Shown here piece by piece: positions 26,758 to 35,484 of a stretch of DNA of 64,000 nucleotides. The translations under genes were made by a program, and so were the position numbers. The number at the start of each line of letters is the position of its first letter. The first letter of the stretch is position 1. The stretch lies in assembly GCF_030505195.1 (NCBI RefSeq), contig NZ_CP129672.1:1426001-1490000 (forward strand), written 5' to 3'. This DNA is from Comamonas testosteroni (lineage in GTDB: Bacteria > Pseudomonadota > Gammaproteobacteria > Burkholderiales > Burkholderiaceae_C). The notes under the pieces are model-generated. The model ran no database searches. It was not told the origin of the DNA and saw only the letters and a program-made list of their open reading frames with translations.

Positions 26758-28182
26758 TTATCTGCAGTTTGCGGCGATAAAGGCCTTGACCTTGTCCACG
26801 TCGGAAGCCATGACGACCACGCGCTTGGGCAGGTCTTCGATGCCGTTGAACTTGACGGGACGGTCGGGCTGGCGGCCCAGCGCCTCTTCGATCGTCGCGG
26901 CAAACTTGATGGGCAAAGCGGTTTCCAGCACCAGCATGGGCTCGGCGCCCAGATGCTCGCGCGCCACCTTCACACCGTCGGCGGTATGGGTGTCGATCAT
27001 CTGATCAAAGCGCTCGAAGGTGTCCTTGATGGTGGCCAGTCGGTCGGCGTGGGTGCTCTTGCCGCTCACAAAACCGTACTTGCCGGCCGCATCCTTGAAG
27101 GCGGGGTCAGTGCTCAGATCGAACTTGCCCGCCTTGGCCACGCCTTCAGCGAACAGTTGCCTGGTGCGCACGCCGTCACGCCCAACCAGGTCGAACACAA
27201 AGCGCTCGAAATTGCTGGCCTTGGAGATGTCCATCGAGGGGCTCGATGTCTCGTAGGTGTTGGCCGAGCCACGCACCTGGTAGATGCCGGTGCGGAAGAA
27301 CTCGTCCAGCACATCGTTTTCGTTGGTGGCAACCACCAGCTTGGCAATCGGCAGACCCATCTGGCGTGCCACATGGCCTGCGCAGATATTGCCGAAGTTG
27401 CCCGAAGGCACGGTGAAGCTCACCTGCTGGTCGTTGGAGCGGGTGGCTTGCAGATAGCCGGCAAAGTAGTAGACCACCTGGGCCAGCAGACGCGCCCAGT
27501 TGATGGAGTTGACCGTGCCGATCTTGTACTGGGCCTTGAAGGCGTGGTCGTTGGAGACGGCCTTGACGATGTCCTGGCAGTCGTCGAACACGCCTTCGAT
27601 GGCGATGTTGTGGATGTTCTCGTCCTGCAGGCTGAACATCTGCGCCTGCTGGAAGGGGCTCATGCGGCCGTGGGGGCTGGTCATGAAGACGCGCACGCCC
27701 TTTTTGCCGCGCATGGCGTACTCGGCCGCGCTGCCGGTGTCCCCGCTGGTGGCACCCAGAATATTGAGCTCCTCGTTGCGGCGGGCCAGTTCGTACTCGA
27801 ACAGATTGCCCAGCAGCTGCATGGCCATGTCCTTGAAGGCCAGCGTGGGGCCGTTGGACAGGGCTTCGATGTGCAGCACACCGTCCAGTTGGCGCACGGG
27901 CACAATGGCGTCGCTGCCAAAGACTTCCTTGGTATAGGTCTTGGCACACAGGGCGCGCAGATCTTCGGCGGGAATGTCGTCGATATAGAGCGACAGAATC
28001 TCGAAGGCCAGCGCTGCATAGCCCTGGGTGGCCAGTGTCTCGCGCAGCTGAGTCAGCTTGGCATCGTCGATCTGGGGGTACTCGACGGGCAGATACAGGC
28101 CGCCATCGGGAGCCAGACCGGCCAGCAAAATATCGCAAAAACGCTTGCGGTCAGCATGGCCGCGGGTGGACAGATACAGCAT
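26758..28182 (-). CDS. thrC: threonine synthase
   Basis: A 474-residue PLP enzyme converting O-phosphohomoserine to threonine. The start MLYLSTRGHADRKRFCDILL and the PLP lysine Lys117 in GPTLAFKDMAMQ identify the longer class of threonine synthases found in proteobacteria and fungi; GATSGDTGSAAEYAMRGKKG is the phosphate-binding region. It ends in a strong terminator at 26701-26736. It lies downstream of hom on the same strand, but an unknown secreted-protein gene is placed between them, so the usual hom-thrC pair is interrupted. Confidence 0.96.
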   Translation of the reverse strand: MLYLSTRGHADRKRFCDILLAGLAPDGGLYLPVEYPQIDDAKLTQLRETLATQGYAALAFEILSLYIDDIPAEDLRALCAKTYTKEVFGSDAIVPVRQLDGVLHIEALSNGPTLAFKDMAMQLLGNLFEYELARRNEELNILGATSGDTGSAAEYAMRGKKGVRVFMTSPHGRMSPFQQAQMFSLQDENIHNIAIEGVFDDCQDIVKAVSNDHAFKAQYKIGTVNSINWARLLAQVVYYFAGYLQATRSNDQQVSFTVPSGNFGNICAGHVARQMGLPIAKLVVATNENDVLDEFFRTGIYQVRGSANTYETSSPSMDISKASNFERFVFDLVGRDGVRTRQLFAEGVAKAGKFDLSTDPAFKDAAGKYGFVSGKSTHADRLATIKDTFERFDQMIDTHTADGVKVAREHLGAEPMLVLETALPIKFAATIEEALGRQPDRPVKFNGIEDLPKRVVVMASDVDKVKAFIAANCR

Positions 28183-28338
28183 CTCAAACTCGCCAAAAAC
28201 TAAAATTCGGAACGGGCAGCCAAACGAACAGAAGTCATGCCGCCAAGCTGACCATTATCGGTCAGCAAGCCCGATCTGACTGTGCGCGAATGCAGAGACC
28301 GGCCAACGCCATTGCCTCATATCGCGCTGAACGGGGAC

Positions 28339-29616
28339 TCAGGGCTGGAAATAGCGCTGCGCCCCCGGCTTGATATAGGGCTTCAGCTCCTTGAACGGGA
28401 CACTGACGCCGCTGCCAAGGCACACTCCCATGGCATGACCTATGCCGGAGATCACAAAACTCATCTTGTCGGGCTTGTCGAACATCAGCGCCATGTACTG
28501 AGGCAGGAGCTCGGTGCACTCCTTGTCATCCTCGGAATACCGGCTCACTGCCTTGCTCAGAAAACGCGACAGCCGATCACCGTATTCCAGCGTGTACTCG
28601 CCATATTTCACGTCCTTGAGCAGGCGGGTGAAGTCCATATAGCCACCCCGCAGCAAATCCAGCACAAAGGGGTCGTAATGATTGTTGGGGTGCGCGCCGC
28701 CGCAACCGGTTGAACCGGACTCCACCACACTCATCAAGGCGCTTGAGAGGTACGTCACCTTGATCGACTCGTTATTGAAGTCCCCCAGTGAGCCTGCCGC
28801 CGGGCCAGCGTTCTGGTAGATCGAGCCCACACAGGCCAGCGCCTCCAGGCTCATGCCCCAGTGGCGCTGCTCCAGAACGGTATTGGTCTGCGCCAGAATT
28901 TTGGTATTCGGATGACGCGTGAGGCGCGGATACCAGAACTGGGTACGCGCATCGCGCACCGGCCTCCAGGCCAGAGTGGGGCTGACCACCACTTCCTTGC
29001 CCTGCTCCAGCTTTTGCTCGGCGACTTTCAGATAGTCGTAGGGCGTGGCCTGTGCCGAGATGGCAACGCCCGATGCAATACCGCTGCCCGCACCTTGCAC
29101 AATCGCCAACGTCACGGCCTCCACACCGAATGGCGCTATCTTTTCAGGGTCGTACTGCGCAATATGGGTAAGGGCTAGCGGCAGTTTTTTGCCATGAATA
29201 TCATCGACCCATTCACCTGCCAAAGCAGTGCCTTGCTGGCGCAGCTGCCAAACGATGCGGCGCTGTTGGGAGTCGGTCAACACGGGAGGCTCGCCACCGC
29301 TTTCACGCGCCCAGTCGTTATTCAAAGGACGTGCCTCAGACAGCGCATTCAGCGCGCCCCGGAGCGGAATATCCACTCCATGCCGCAGATAGAAATAGCG
29401 CCCCTGGCGTTCACCATCCTCACCCGGCTTGCCCAGCTCCATCACCACCGCCGAGCCGCCCAGCGTGCCACGATAGACGTCGACGGGCGCCGCTTGCGCA
29501 CCCGCTGCCACCCAAAGCAAAAAGGCTGGCGCCATAGGGCACCAGCCTTTGAAGGAGTTTGCAATACCAACACCGCACGAAACAGGGAATAAACCGGTTT
29601 GAGTGCGACGGTACAT
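28339..29616 (-). CDS. predicted secreted protein of unknown function
   Basis: A 425-residue protein with a signal-like N-terminus: basic start (MYRRTQ), hydrophobic stretch MAPAFLLWVAAGAQA and a likely cut before APVDVYRG. The mature part starts with a beta-rich segment (YRGTLGGSAVVMELGKPGEDGE) and later has several Cys (ACVGSIYQN, STGCGGAHP, KECTELL, VCLGSG). No catalytic signature is recognised. ATG 29616 starts 10 bases after the hom stop; an in-frame TTG at 29622 is possible. The gene sits between hom and thrC on the same strand, probably in one transcript, although nothing links it to threonine synthesis. Confidence 0.65.
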   Translation of the reverse strand: MYRRTQTGLFPVSCGVGIANSFKGWCPMAPAFLLWVAAGAQAAPVDVYRGTLGGSAVVMELGKPGEDGERQGRYFYLRHGVDIPLRGALNALSEARPLNNDWARESGGEPPVLTDSQQRRIVWQLRQQGTALAGEWVDDIHGKKLPLALTHIAQYDPEKIAPFGVEAVTLAIVQGAGSGIASGVAISAQATPYDYLKVAEQKLEQGKEVVVSPTLAWRPVRDARTQFWYPRLTRHPNTKILAQTNTVLEQRHWGMSLEALACVGSIYQNAGPAAGSLGDFNNESIKVTYLSSALMSVVESGSTGCGGAHPNNHYDPFVLDLLRGGYMDFTRLLKDVKYGEYTLEYGDRLSRFLSKAVSRYSEDDKECTELLPQYMALMFDKPDKMSFVISGIGHAMGVCLGSGVSVPFKELKPYIKPGAQRYFQP

Positions 29617-29626
29617 GCTCAAGCCC

Positions 29627-30961
29627 TTAGTTCAGCTCTTCCTTGCGGATGCGGGTGATGGGAGCCAGCACCGTGGGCAGAGCCTGGATTTCGGCCAGGG
29701 CCTTGTCCATATCCCCTTCACGCGTGTCGTGCGTGAGGATGATCAGGTCGGTCTGGGTCGAGCCTTCACCGCCCACTTCGTCGGCTTCGCGCTGCAGCAC
29801 TGCATCGATGCTGATGCCGGCACCTGCCAGCAAGCCGGTGATCTTGGCCAGCACTCCGGCTTCATCGGCCACGCGGATGCGCAGGTAGTAGCTGGTCACG
29901 ACCTCGGCCATGGGCAGCACGGGCAGCACGTTGCCAGCGGCAGCCAGGGTGCTGCTCTGGAAGGCCAGGGCAGGTACACGGTGGGCAGGGTCGGAGCCGT
30001 CCATGCGGGCGATATCCACCAGGTCAGCCACCACGGCAGAAGCGGTGGGCTCGGACCCGGCACCCTTGCCGTAGTACAGCGTGGTGCCCACGGCATCGCC
30101 GTTCACCACCACGGCGTTCATCGCGCCTTCCACATTAGCAATCAGACGCTTGGAAGGCACCAGCGAGGGGTGCACGCGCAGCTCGATGCCCTTGTCCGTG
30201 CGCTTGGTGATGCCCAGCAGCTTGATGCGGTAGCCCAGCTGTTCGGCGTAACGGATATCGGCACCTGCCAGCTTGGTGATGCCTTCCACATAGGCCTTGT
30301 CGAACTGCACGGGAATGCCGAAGGCAATCGCGCTCATCAGCGTGGCCTTGTGGGCTGCATCCACACCCTCGATATCGAAGGTGGGGTCAGCTTCGGCATA
30401 GCCCAGACGCTGCGCTTCCTTGAGCACCACGTCGAAGTCCAGGCCCTTGTCCCGCATTTCGGACAGGATGAAGTTGGTCGTGCCGTTGATGATGCCGGCC
30501 ACCCACTGGATGGAGTTGGCGGTCAGGCCTTCGCGCAAGGCCTTGATGATGGGAATGCCACCGGCCACGGCGGCTTCATAAGCAACCATCACGCCCTTCT
30601 CGGACGCTGCCTTGAAGATTTCCGTGCCGTGCACGGCCAGCAAGGCCTTGTTGGCGGTCACCACATGCTTACCGGCCGCGATGGCTTCCAGCACCAGGGC
30701 CTTGGCAATGCCGTAGCCGCCGATCAGCTCGACCACCACATCGATATCGGGGTTGGCGATGACTTCACGTGCATCGCCGACCACCTTGACCTTGTCACCC
30801 ACCACGCTCTTGGCGCGTTCGGTATCCAAGTCGGCGACCATGGTAATTTCAATGCCACGACCCGCACGACGGCGAATCTCGTCTTGATTGCGTTCCAGCA
30901 CATTGAAAGTACCGCTGCCTACGGTGCCAATGCCCAACAGGCCTACTTGGATGGGTTTCAT
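29627..30961 (-). CDS. hom: homoserine dehydrogenase
   Basis: A 444-residue monofunctional homoserine dehydrogenase, NAD(P)-dependent, converting aspartate semialdehyde to homoserine. The Rossmann loop is GLLGIGTVGSGT; the catalytic domain has NGTTNFILSEM, EADPTFDIEGVDAAHK and YYGKGAGSEPTASAVV; a C-terminal ACT domain (RIRVADEAGVLAKITGLLA) is the site of threonine feedback. The start is ATG at 30961 (MKPIQVG). An unknown secreted-protein gene follows, then thrC. The AlaA-type aminotransferase gene lies upstream on the same strand with 68 bases between, which carry a repeat copy. Confidence 0.96.
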   Translation of the reverse strand: MKPIQVGLLGIGTVGSGTFNVLERNQDEIRRRAGRGIEITMVADLDTERAKSVVGDKVKVVGDAREVIANPDIDVVVELIGGYGIAKALVLEAIAAGKHVVTANKALLAVHGTEIFKAASEKGVMVAYEAAVAGGIPIIKALREGLTANSIQWVAGIINGTTNFILSEMRDKGLDFDVVLKEAQRLGYAEADPTFDIEGVDAAHKATLMSAIAFGIPVQFDKAYVEGITKLAGADIRYAEQLGYRIKLLGITKRTDKGIELRVHPSLVPSKRLIANVEGAMNAVVVNGDAVGTTLYYGKGAGSEPTASAVVADLVDIARMDGSDPAHRVPALAFQSSTLAAAGNVLPVLPMAEVVTSYYLRIRVADEAGVLAKITGLLAGAGISIDAVLQREADEVGGEGSTQTDLIILTHDTREGDMDKALAEIQALPTVLAPITRIRKEELN

Positions 30962-30974
30962 AAGTTCTAAGGTC

Positions 30975-31023
30975 AAAAAAGCGCTGAAGCGCTTGAAAAT
31001 CAAGCGCCATCAGCTATCAAAAA
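30975..31023. repeat. short AGCTAT-family repeat between alaA and hom
   Basis: The right arm CAAGCGCCATCAGCTATC (31001-31018) followed by AAAAA matches other copies nearly base for base. The left side is shortened to GCGCTTG pairing with CAAGCGC over a 5-base loop. It occupies most of the 68-base gap between the two genes. Confidence 0.6.
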
Positions 31024-31029
31024 GATGTG

Positions 31030-32319
31030 TTACGCGGCTTTCTCAGCCTTGGCAGGCTTGAGTGCCTTTTCAGCCGGCACGGCCTTGGGCTTGTCCGTGC
31101 CATGGCGCTTGCGGTACTTCTCGAGGAAGGCGGCCAGCCGGTTGATGGCCTCGCGCAGATCGGCCTCATGCGGCAGGAAGACGATGCGGAAGTGATCAGG
31201 CTCGGGCCAGTTGAAGCCCGTGCCCTGCACCAGCATGACCTTGGTTTCCTGCAGCACTTCGAGGAAGAATTCCTGATCGTCCTGGATAGGGTAGACGGCC
31301 GGATCAAGGCGCGGGAACATGTACAGCGCCCCCTGGGGCTTGACGCAGCTCACGCCGGGAATGGCGTTGATCAGCTCCCAGGCCAGATCGCGCTGCACGC
31401 GCAGGCGTCCGCCCTCCTGCACCAGGGCATCGATGCTCTGGTGACCGCCCAGTGCCGTCTGCACCGCCCATTGGCCGGGCACATTGGCACACAGGCGCAT
31501 ATTGGAGAGCATGTTCAGGCCCTCGATGTAATCCTTGGCGGGCTTCTTGTCGCCCGAGATCACCATCCATCCGGCACGGTAGCCGCAGGAGCGGTAGGCC
31601 TTGGAGAGGGAATTGAAGGTGATGGTCAGCACATCGATGGACAGGCTGCCCAGCGGCGTGTGCTTGGCATCCTCGTACAGCACCTTGTCGTAGACCTCAT
31701 CCGCGAAGATGACCAGTCCATGCTCGCGCGCCAGCTCCACGATCTGCAGCAGCAGCTCCCTGGAATACAGCGCACCCGTGGGGTTGTTGGGGTTGATGAC
31801 GACGATGCCCTTGGTGCGCGGCGTGATCTTGGCGCGGATGTCGTCCATATTGGGCATCCAGCCATTGGACTCGTCGCACATGTAATGCACGGGCGTACCG
31901 CCAGACAGGCTGGTGGCAGCCGTCCACAGCGGATAGTCGGGCGCAGGCAGCAGCATCTCGTCGCCGTTGTCCAGCAACGCATTGGTTGCAAGGCTGATCA
32001 GCTCCGAGGCACCGTTGCCCAGATAGATATCGTCCAGCGTCACGCCCCTGATGCCCTGGCGCTGGGTTTCGTGCATCACGGCCTTGCGCGCCGCGAAGAT
32101 GCCCTTGCTGTCGGAGTAACCGGCCGAGTTGGGCAGGTTGCGGATCATGTCCTGCTGCACTTCCTCGGGAGCATCGAAGCCGAACACGGCCAGATTGCCG
32201 ATATTGAGCTTGATGATCTTCTGGCCGTCGTCCTCCATCTTCTTCGCCGCGTCCATGATCGGCCCGCGGATGTCGTAACAGACGTTTGCTAACTTGGCGG
32301 ATTTTTGAACGGTTTTCAT
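31030..32319 (-). CDS. alaA: PLP-dependent aminotransferase, AlaA type
   Basis: A 429-residue class I/II aminotransferase. The start KLANVCYDIRGPIMDAAKKMEDDG and KLNIGNLAVFGFDAPEEV match the glutamate-pyruvate aminotransferase AlaA group. The PLP lysine lies in FNSLSKAYRSCGYRAGW, and VINPNNPTGALYS, ADEVYDKVLYED and the final Arg in FRIVFLP are the usual PLP and carboxylate contacts. A Lys/Ala-rich tail of about 25 residues (KPKAVPAEKALKPAKAEKAA) exceeds the normal length near 405. The start is ATG at 32319. In related bacteria this gene precedes hom and thrC, so co-regulation of alanine/glutamate and aspartate-family synthesis is plausible. AlaC is the alternative name. Confidence 0.85.
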   Translation of the reverse strand: MKTVQKSAKLANVCYDIRGPIMDAAKKMEDDGQKIIKLNIGNLAVFGFDAPEEVQQDMIRNLPNSAGYSDSKGIFAARKAVMHETQRQGIRGVTLDDIYLGNGASELISLATNALLDNGDEMLLPAPDYPLWTAATSLSGGTPVHYMCDESNGWMPNMDDIRAKITPRTKGIVVINPNNPTGALYSRELLLQIVELAREHGLVIFADEVYDKVLYEDAKHTPLGSLSIDVLTITFNSLSKAYRSCGYRAGWMVISGDKKPAKDYIEGLNMLSNMRLCANVPGQWAVQTALGGHQSIDALVQEGGRLRVQRDLAWELINAIPGVSCVKPQGALYMFPRLDPAVYPIQDDQEFFLEVLQETKVMLVQGTGFNWPEPDHFRIVFLPHEADLREAINRLAAFLEKYRKRHGTDKPKAVPAEKALKPAKAEKAA

Positions 32320-32379
32320 GCGAATCAATACAAAAGGATTTCAGGCACGCCAGGGCGCATTAAGTGCCATGGTGAAACC

Positions 32380-32385
32380 TATAAT
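32380..32385 (+). promoter_or_regulatory. candidate -10 element for the Mth938-like gene
   Basis: TATAAT, a perfect -10 hexamer, lies 100 bases before the Mth938-like start. No good -35 is visible, so this is a weak prediction in the divergent region with alaA. Confidence 0.3.
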
Positions 32386-32485
32386 TTAAGCACAGTTCCG
32401 CGCTGCAGCAATGTCCCCACCCTCTCTGTATGGAGACAGCAGCCATCGCACCCGTCCAGCGCGCCGATTGCGCACACTCTCCATC

Positions 32486-32854
32486 ATGAAATTTCAGGCA
32501 GACAAATCCGATGCGCAAACCATCACCGGCTATGGCCCGGGCTGGATCGCCGTTGACAAGCAAAACCATGAAACCAGTCTGCTGGTAGGCACCCGCGGCC
32601 TGCTGACCGAGTGGAACTGCACCCGTTTCGAAGACCTGACGGCCGAGCATTTCGAGGAGCTTGCCAAGCTGGATGCGGAAGTCGTCCTCTTTGGCAGCGG
32701 CAGCAAGAACCGCTTTCCACCCGCAGCCTGGCTCAGGCCGCTGATCGCCAAACGCATTGGCCTGGAGAGCATGGACACCGCATCAGCCTGCCGCACCTAT
32801 AACGTTCTGGCCAGCGAAGGCCGCAACGTGGTCGCAGCCCTGCTGATAGCATAG
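32486..32854 (+). CDS. Mth938-like domain protein (DUF498)
   Basis: A 122-residue single-domain protein of the Mth938/Xcc1710 family, related to the fold of the mitochondrial complex I assembly factor NDUFAF3. Visible features are ITGYGPGWIAVDKQNHETSLLVGTRG and the conserved LFGSGSKNRFPP, followed by GLESMDTASACRTYNVLASEGRNVVAALLI. The start is ATG at 32486 (MKFQADKSD); the frame extends upstream without similarity. It is divergent from alaA. The bacterial function is not established. Confidence 0.82.
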   Translation: MKFQADKSDAQTITGYGPGWIAVDKQNHETSLLVGTRGLLTEWNCTRFEDLTAEHFEELAKLDAEVVLFGSGSKNRFPPAAWLRPLIAKRIGLESMDTASACRTYNVLASEGRNVVAALLIA

Positions 32855-32869
32855 CCTTGTAAGCTTACA

Positions 32870-32899
32870 TTGAGAGAAATACGTATTTCAGGGTAAAAT
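32870..32899 (+). promoter_or_regulatory. bcp promoter with palindrome in its spacer
   Basis: TTGAGA (32870-32875) and TAAAAT (32894-32899) are separated by 18 bases. The first 14 spacer bases, GAAATACGTATTTC (32876-32889), are a perfect palindrome that a repressor or activator could bind. Transcription would start about 90 bases before the bcp start codon. Confidence 0.55.
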
Positions 32900-32993
32900 C
32901 GCAGGTTGCGGTTGGGGGCAATCGATTGATAAAAACAAAAATACCACCGACGCCCTCGGCATTTCAACGAACACACCCGAGAGATACAAGCGC

Positions 32994-33482
32994 ATGGCGA
33001 TCGTTGTCAACAAACCACTTCCAGAATTTGAAGCCAATGCCACCGGCGGCGTCAAGGTGTCCAACACCTCGCACAACGGCCAGATTCTGATCCTGTATTT
33101 CTACCCCAAGGACAACACGCCGGGTTGTACCACGGAAGCAATGCAATTCCGCGATAAGTACAAGGATTTCGTGAAGGCTGGCGCCACCGTGTTTGGTGTG
33201 TCGCGCGACAACATGAACTCGCACAACGACTTCAAGGAAAAGCTGGAACTGCCCTTCGAGCTGATCGCTGACACCGAAGAAAAGATGTGCCACATGTTCG
33301 GCGTGGTCAAGAACAAGATCATGTATGGCAAGAAGGTCAAGGGCATCGAGCGCTCCACCTTCCTGATCGGCGCCGACGGCATCCTGATGCAGGAATGGCG
33401 CGGCCTGAAGGTGCCCGGCCATGTGGACGAAGTTCTCAAGGCCGTCAAGAGCCTGAAGACTCAAGACAAGAAAGTGGCCTGA
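32994..33482 (+). CDS. bcp: thioredoxin-dependent peroxiredoxin, Bcp/PrxQ family
   Basis: A 162-residue peroxiredoxin that reduces hydrogen peroxide and organic peroxides. The peroxidatic cysteine is Cys45 in DNTPGCTTEAMQFRD. The position five residues on, which holds the resolving Cys50 in Escherichia coli Bcp, is Met50, so this is not the usual helix-2 two-cysteine type. The only other cysteine is Cys99 in EEKMCHMFGV, which could act as an atypical resolving residue or the enzyme may work as a one-cysteine form. Its promoter carries a 14-base palindrome, and a terminator follows at 33641. Confidence 0.92.
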   Translation: MAIVVNKPLPEFEANATGGVKVSNTSHNGQILILYFYPKDNTPGCTTEAMQFRDKYKDFVKAGATVFGVSRDNMNSHNDFKEKLELPFELIADTEEKMCHMFGVVKNKIMYGKKVKGIERSTFLIGADGILMQEWRGLKVPGHVDEVLKAVKSLKTQDKKVA

Positions 33483-33640
33483 GCCACTGCCTGAGACAGA
33501 AAACCTTGCATTCATCTACACGCAAAGTATTTCAAAGTCTTTAAACAAGGCAAAACAGGAAATACTGCATTCAGGCCCTCGCAGCCTATGCATAATGGGG
33601 CATGCCTCAGTGCTACGCAGTATTCTCTGTTCACCCCACC

Positions 33641-33677
33641 AAAGCCGCCTCGGTTTCCAGGCGGCTTTGTGCTTTTT
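33641..33677 (+). terminator. bcp intrinsic terminator
   Basis: AAAGCCGCC (33641-33649) and GGCGGCTTT (33660-33668) form a perfect 9-base stem, 10-base loop, followed by GTGCTTTTT. It ends 29 bases before the PhoH-family start codon, so the downstream gene needs readthrough or its own promoter. Confidence 0.7.
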
Positions 33678-33705
33678 GAATCTTGTTGAGAACGGTTCGT
33701 CCACT

Positions 33706-35484
33706 ATGCCCCTGCCCCCCGCACCCGGCCACCGCGCCGCAAAGCTCTCCGCAGAAGCCTTTTCGTCCATCCGCAAGACTGCCAGGCAGACTGCAGAGCT
33801 TGACGAGGATCTGAACCCCTCCAACGGAGTCGCCCTGAATGCGACTCCAGAGACCGCCCCTGCGGCCACCAGGCCGCGCCGCAGCACCAGCAAGCCGCGC
33901 AAGACCGCCACAACGACTGCCGCTGCTGCACCCACGGCCGCAGCTTCGACTGCCGCAGCTTCGACTGCCGCAGCTTCGGCTGGCGCAGCATCGGCTGCCT
34001 CCGCAAAGACAGGGCCCGCTGCCGCAGCACCCGTCAAACCCGCCGACGCGGCTGCCAAGCCTGCCCGCCGCGCCCGCAATACGCGCACAGGCCCGACCAC
34101 GCTGTTCGTGCTGGACACCAATGTGCTGCTGCACGACCCCAGCAGCCTGTTCCGCTTCGAAGAACACGACATCTTCCTGCCCATGGTGGTGCTGGAAGAG
34201 CTGGACAACCACAAAAAGGGCATGACCGAAGTGGCGCGCAACGGCCGCCAGGTCAGCCGCACGCTGGACTCCCTGGTTGCCTCCCAGCCCGCCGACGGTC
34301 TGGAAAAAGGCCTGCCGCTCAATGCCACGGGTCAGCGCAGTGCCACCGGCACGCTGTACTTCCAGACCAATACCCTGGATGCATCCCTGCCCGAGAGCCT
34401 GCCTCAGGGCAAGGCCGACAACCAGATTCTGGGCGTGGTCGCCGCCTTGCGCGAGCAGCACAAGGACCGCGAAGTGGTGCTGGTGTCCAAGGACATCAAT
34501 ATGCGCGTCAAGGCGCGCGCGCTGGGCCTGGCCGCCGAGGACTACCAGAACGACAAGGTGCTGGAAGACGGCGATCTGCTGTACTCGGGCGCCCTGGCCC
34601 TGCCCCACGACTTCTGGGCCAAGGCCGGCAAGAATGTGGAGAGCTGGCAGGAAGGCGCGATCACCTACTACCGCGTCAGCGGCGTTATCGTCGACCAGCT
34701 GATGATCAACCAGTTCGTCTACTACGAAGCGCCGGGCGAGCCCAGCCTCTACATGCGCGTGACCGAGATCCGCGACAAGACGGCCGTGCTCAAGACACTG
34801 CGCGACTTCGGCAATCCCAAGAATGCCGTCTGGGGCGTTTCCACACGCAATCGCGAGCAGAACTTCGCGATGAACCTGCTGGTCAACCCCGAAGTCGACT
34901 TTGTCACGCTGACGGGCACGGCCGGCACCGGCAAGACCTTGCTGGCCCTGGCCGCCGGCCTGGCCCAGGTGCTGGACGAGCGCCGCTACACCGAGATCAT
35001 CATGACCCGTGCCACGGTGAGCGTGGGCGAGGATATCGGCTTCCTGCCCGGCACCGAAGAGGAAAAAATGGGCCCCTGGATGGGCGCGCTGGACGACAAC
35101 CTGGAGTTCCTGGCCAAGGGCGATGGTGGCAATGCCGGCGAATGGGGGCGTGCCGCCACCAATGAGCTGATCCGCAGCCGCATCAAGATCAAGAGCATGA
35201 ACTTCATGCGCGGTCGCACCTTCCTGAACAAGTACGTCATCATCGACGAGGCCCAGAACCTGACGCCCAAGCAGATGAAGACCCTGATCACCCGTGCCGG
35301 CCCCGGCACCAAGATCATCTGCATGGGCAATCTGGCCCAGATCGATACGCCCTATCTGACCGAAGGCAGCTCGGGCCTGACCTATGTGGTGGACCGCTTC
35401 AAGGGCTGGCCCCACAGCGGCCACATCACCCTGGCGCGCGGCGAACGCTCGCGCCTGGCGGACTTCGCCAGCGAGGTGCTGTAA
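33706..35484 (+). CDS. PIN-domain/PhoH-family ATPase
   Basis: A 592-residue protein joining a PIN domain and a PhoH-type P-loop ATPase, an architecture with proposed RNA-unwinding and RNA-cleaving activity (PhoH2 class). The PIN domain starts at about residue 132 (TTLFVLDTNVLLHDP, with Asp137) and has LEELDNHKKG. The ATPase has Walker A GTAGTGKT (404-411) and the PhoH block FLPGTEEEKMGPW with IDEAQNLTPKQMKTLITRAG. The first 130 residues are low in complexity and contain an Ala/Ser/Thr repeat encoded by four 15-base units (33937-33996). The start is set at ATG 33706, since upstream codons cover the bcp terminator. A small coiled-coil gene follows without a gap. Confidence 0.88.
   Translation: MPLPPAPGHRAAKLSAEAFSSIRKTARQTAELDEDLNPSNGVALNATPETAPAATRPRRSTSKPRKTATTTAAAAPTAAASTAAASTAAASAGAASAASAKTGPAAAAPVKPADAAAKPARRARNTRTGPTTLFVLDTNVLLHDPSSLFRFEEHDIFLPMVVLEELDNHKKGMTEVARNGRQVSRTLDSLVASQPADGLEKGLPLNATGQRSATGTLYFQTNTLDASLPESLPQGKADNQILGVVAALREQHKDREVVLVSKDINMRVKARALGLAAEDYQNDKVLEDGDLLYSGALALPHDFWAKAGKNVESWQEGAITYYRVSGVIVDQLMINQFVYYEAPGEPSLYMRVTEIRDKTAVLKTLRDFGNPKNAVWGVSTRNREQNFAMNLLVNPEVDFVTLTGTAGTGKTLLALAAGLAQVLDERRYTEIIMTRATVSVGEDIGFLPGTEEEKMGPWMGALDDNLEFLAKGDGGNAGEWGRAATNELIRSRIKIKSMNFMRGRTFLNKYVIIDEAQNLTPKQMKTLITRAGPGTKIICMGNLAQIDTPYLTEGSSGLTYVVDRFKGWPHSGHITLARGERSRLADFASEVL
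33937..33996 (+). repeat. four tandem 15-base units in the PhoH-family gene
   Basis: The unit GCCGCAGCTTCGACT occurs twice exactly, then once with one change, then once with further changes. The units are in frame and code for AAAST-type pentapeptides in the disordered N-terminal region, so copy number could change without breaking the frame. Confidence 0.8.
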
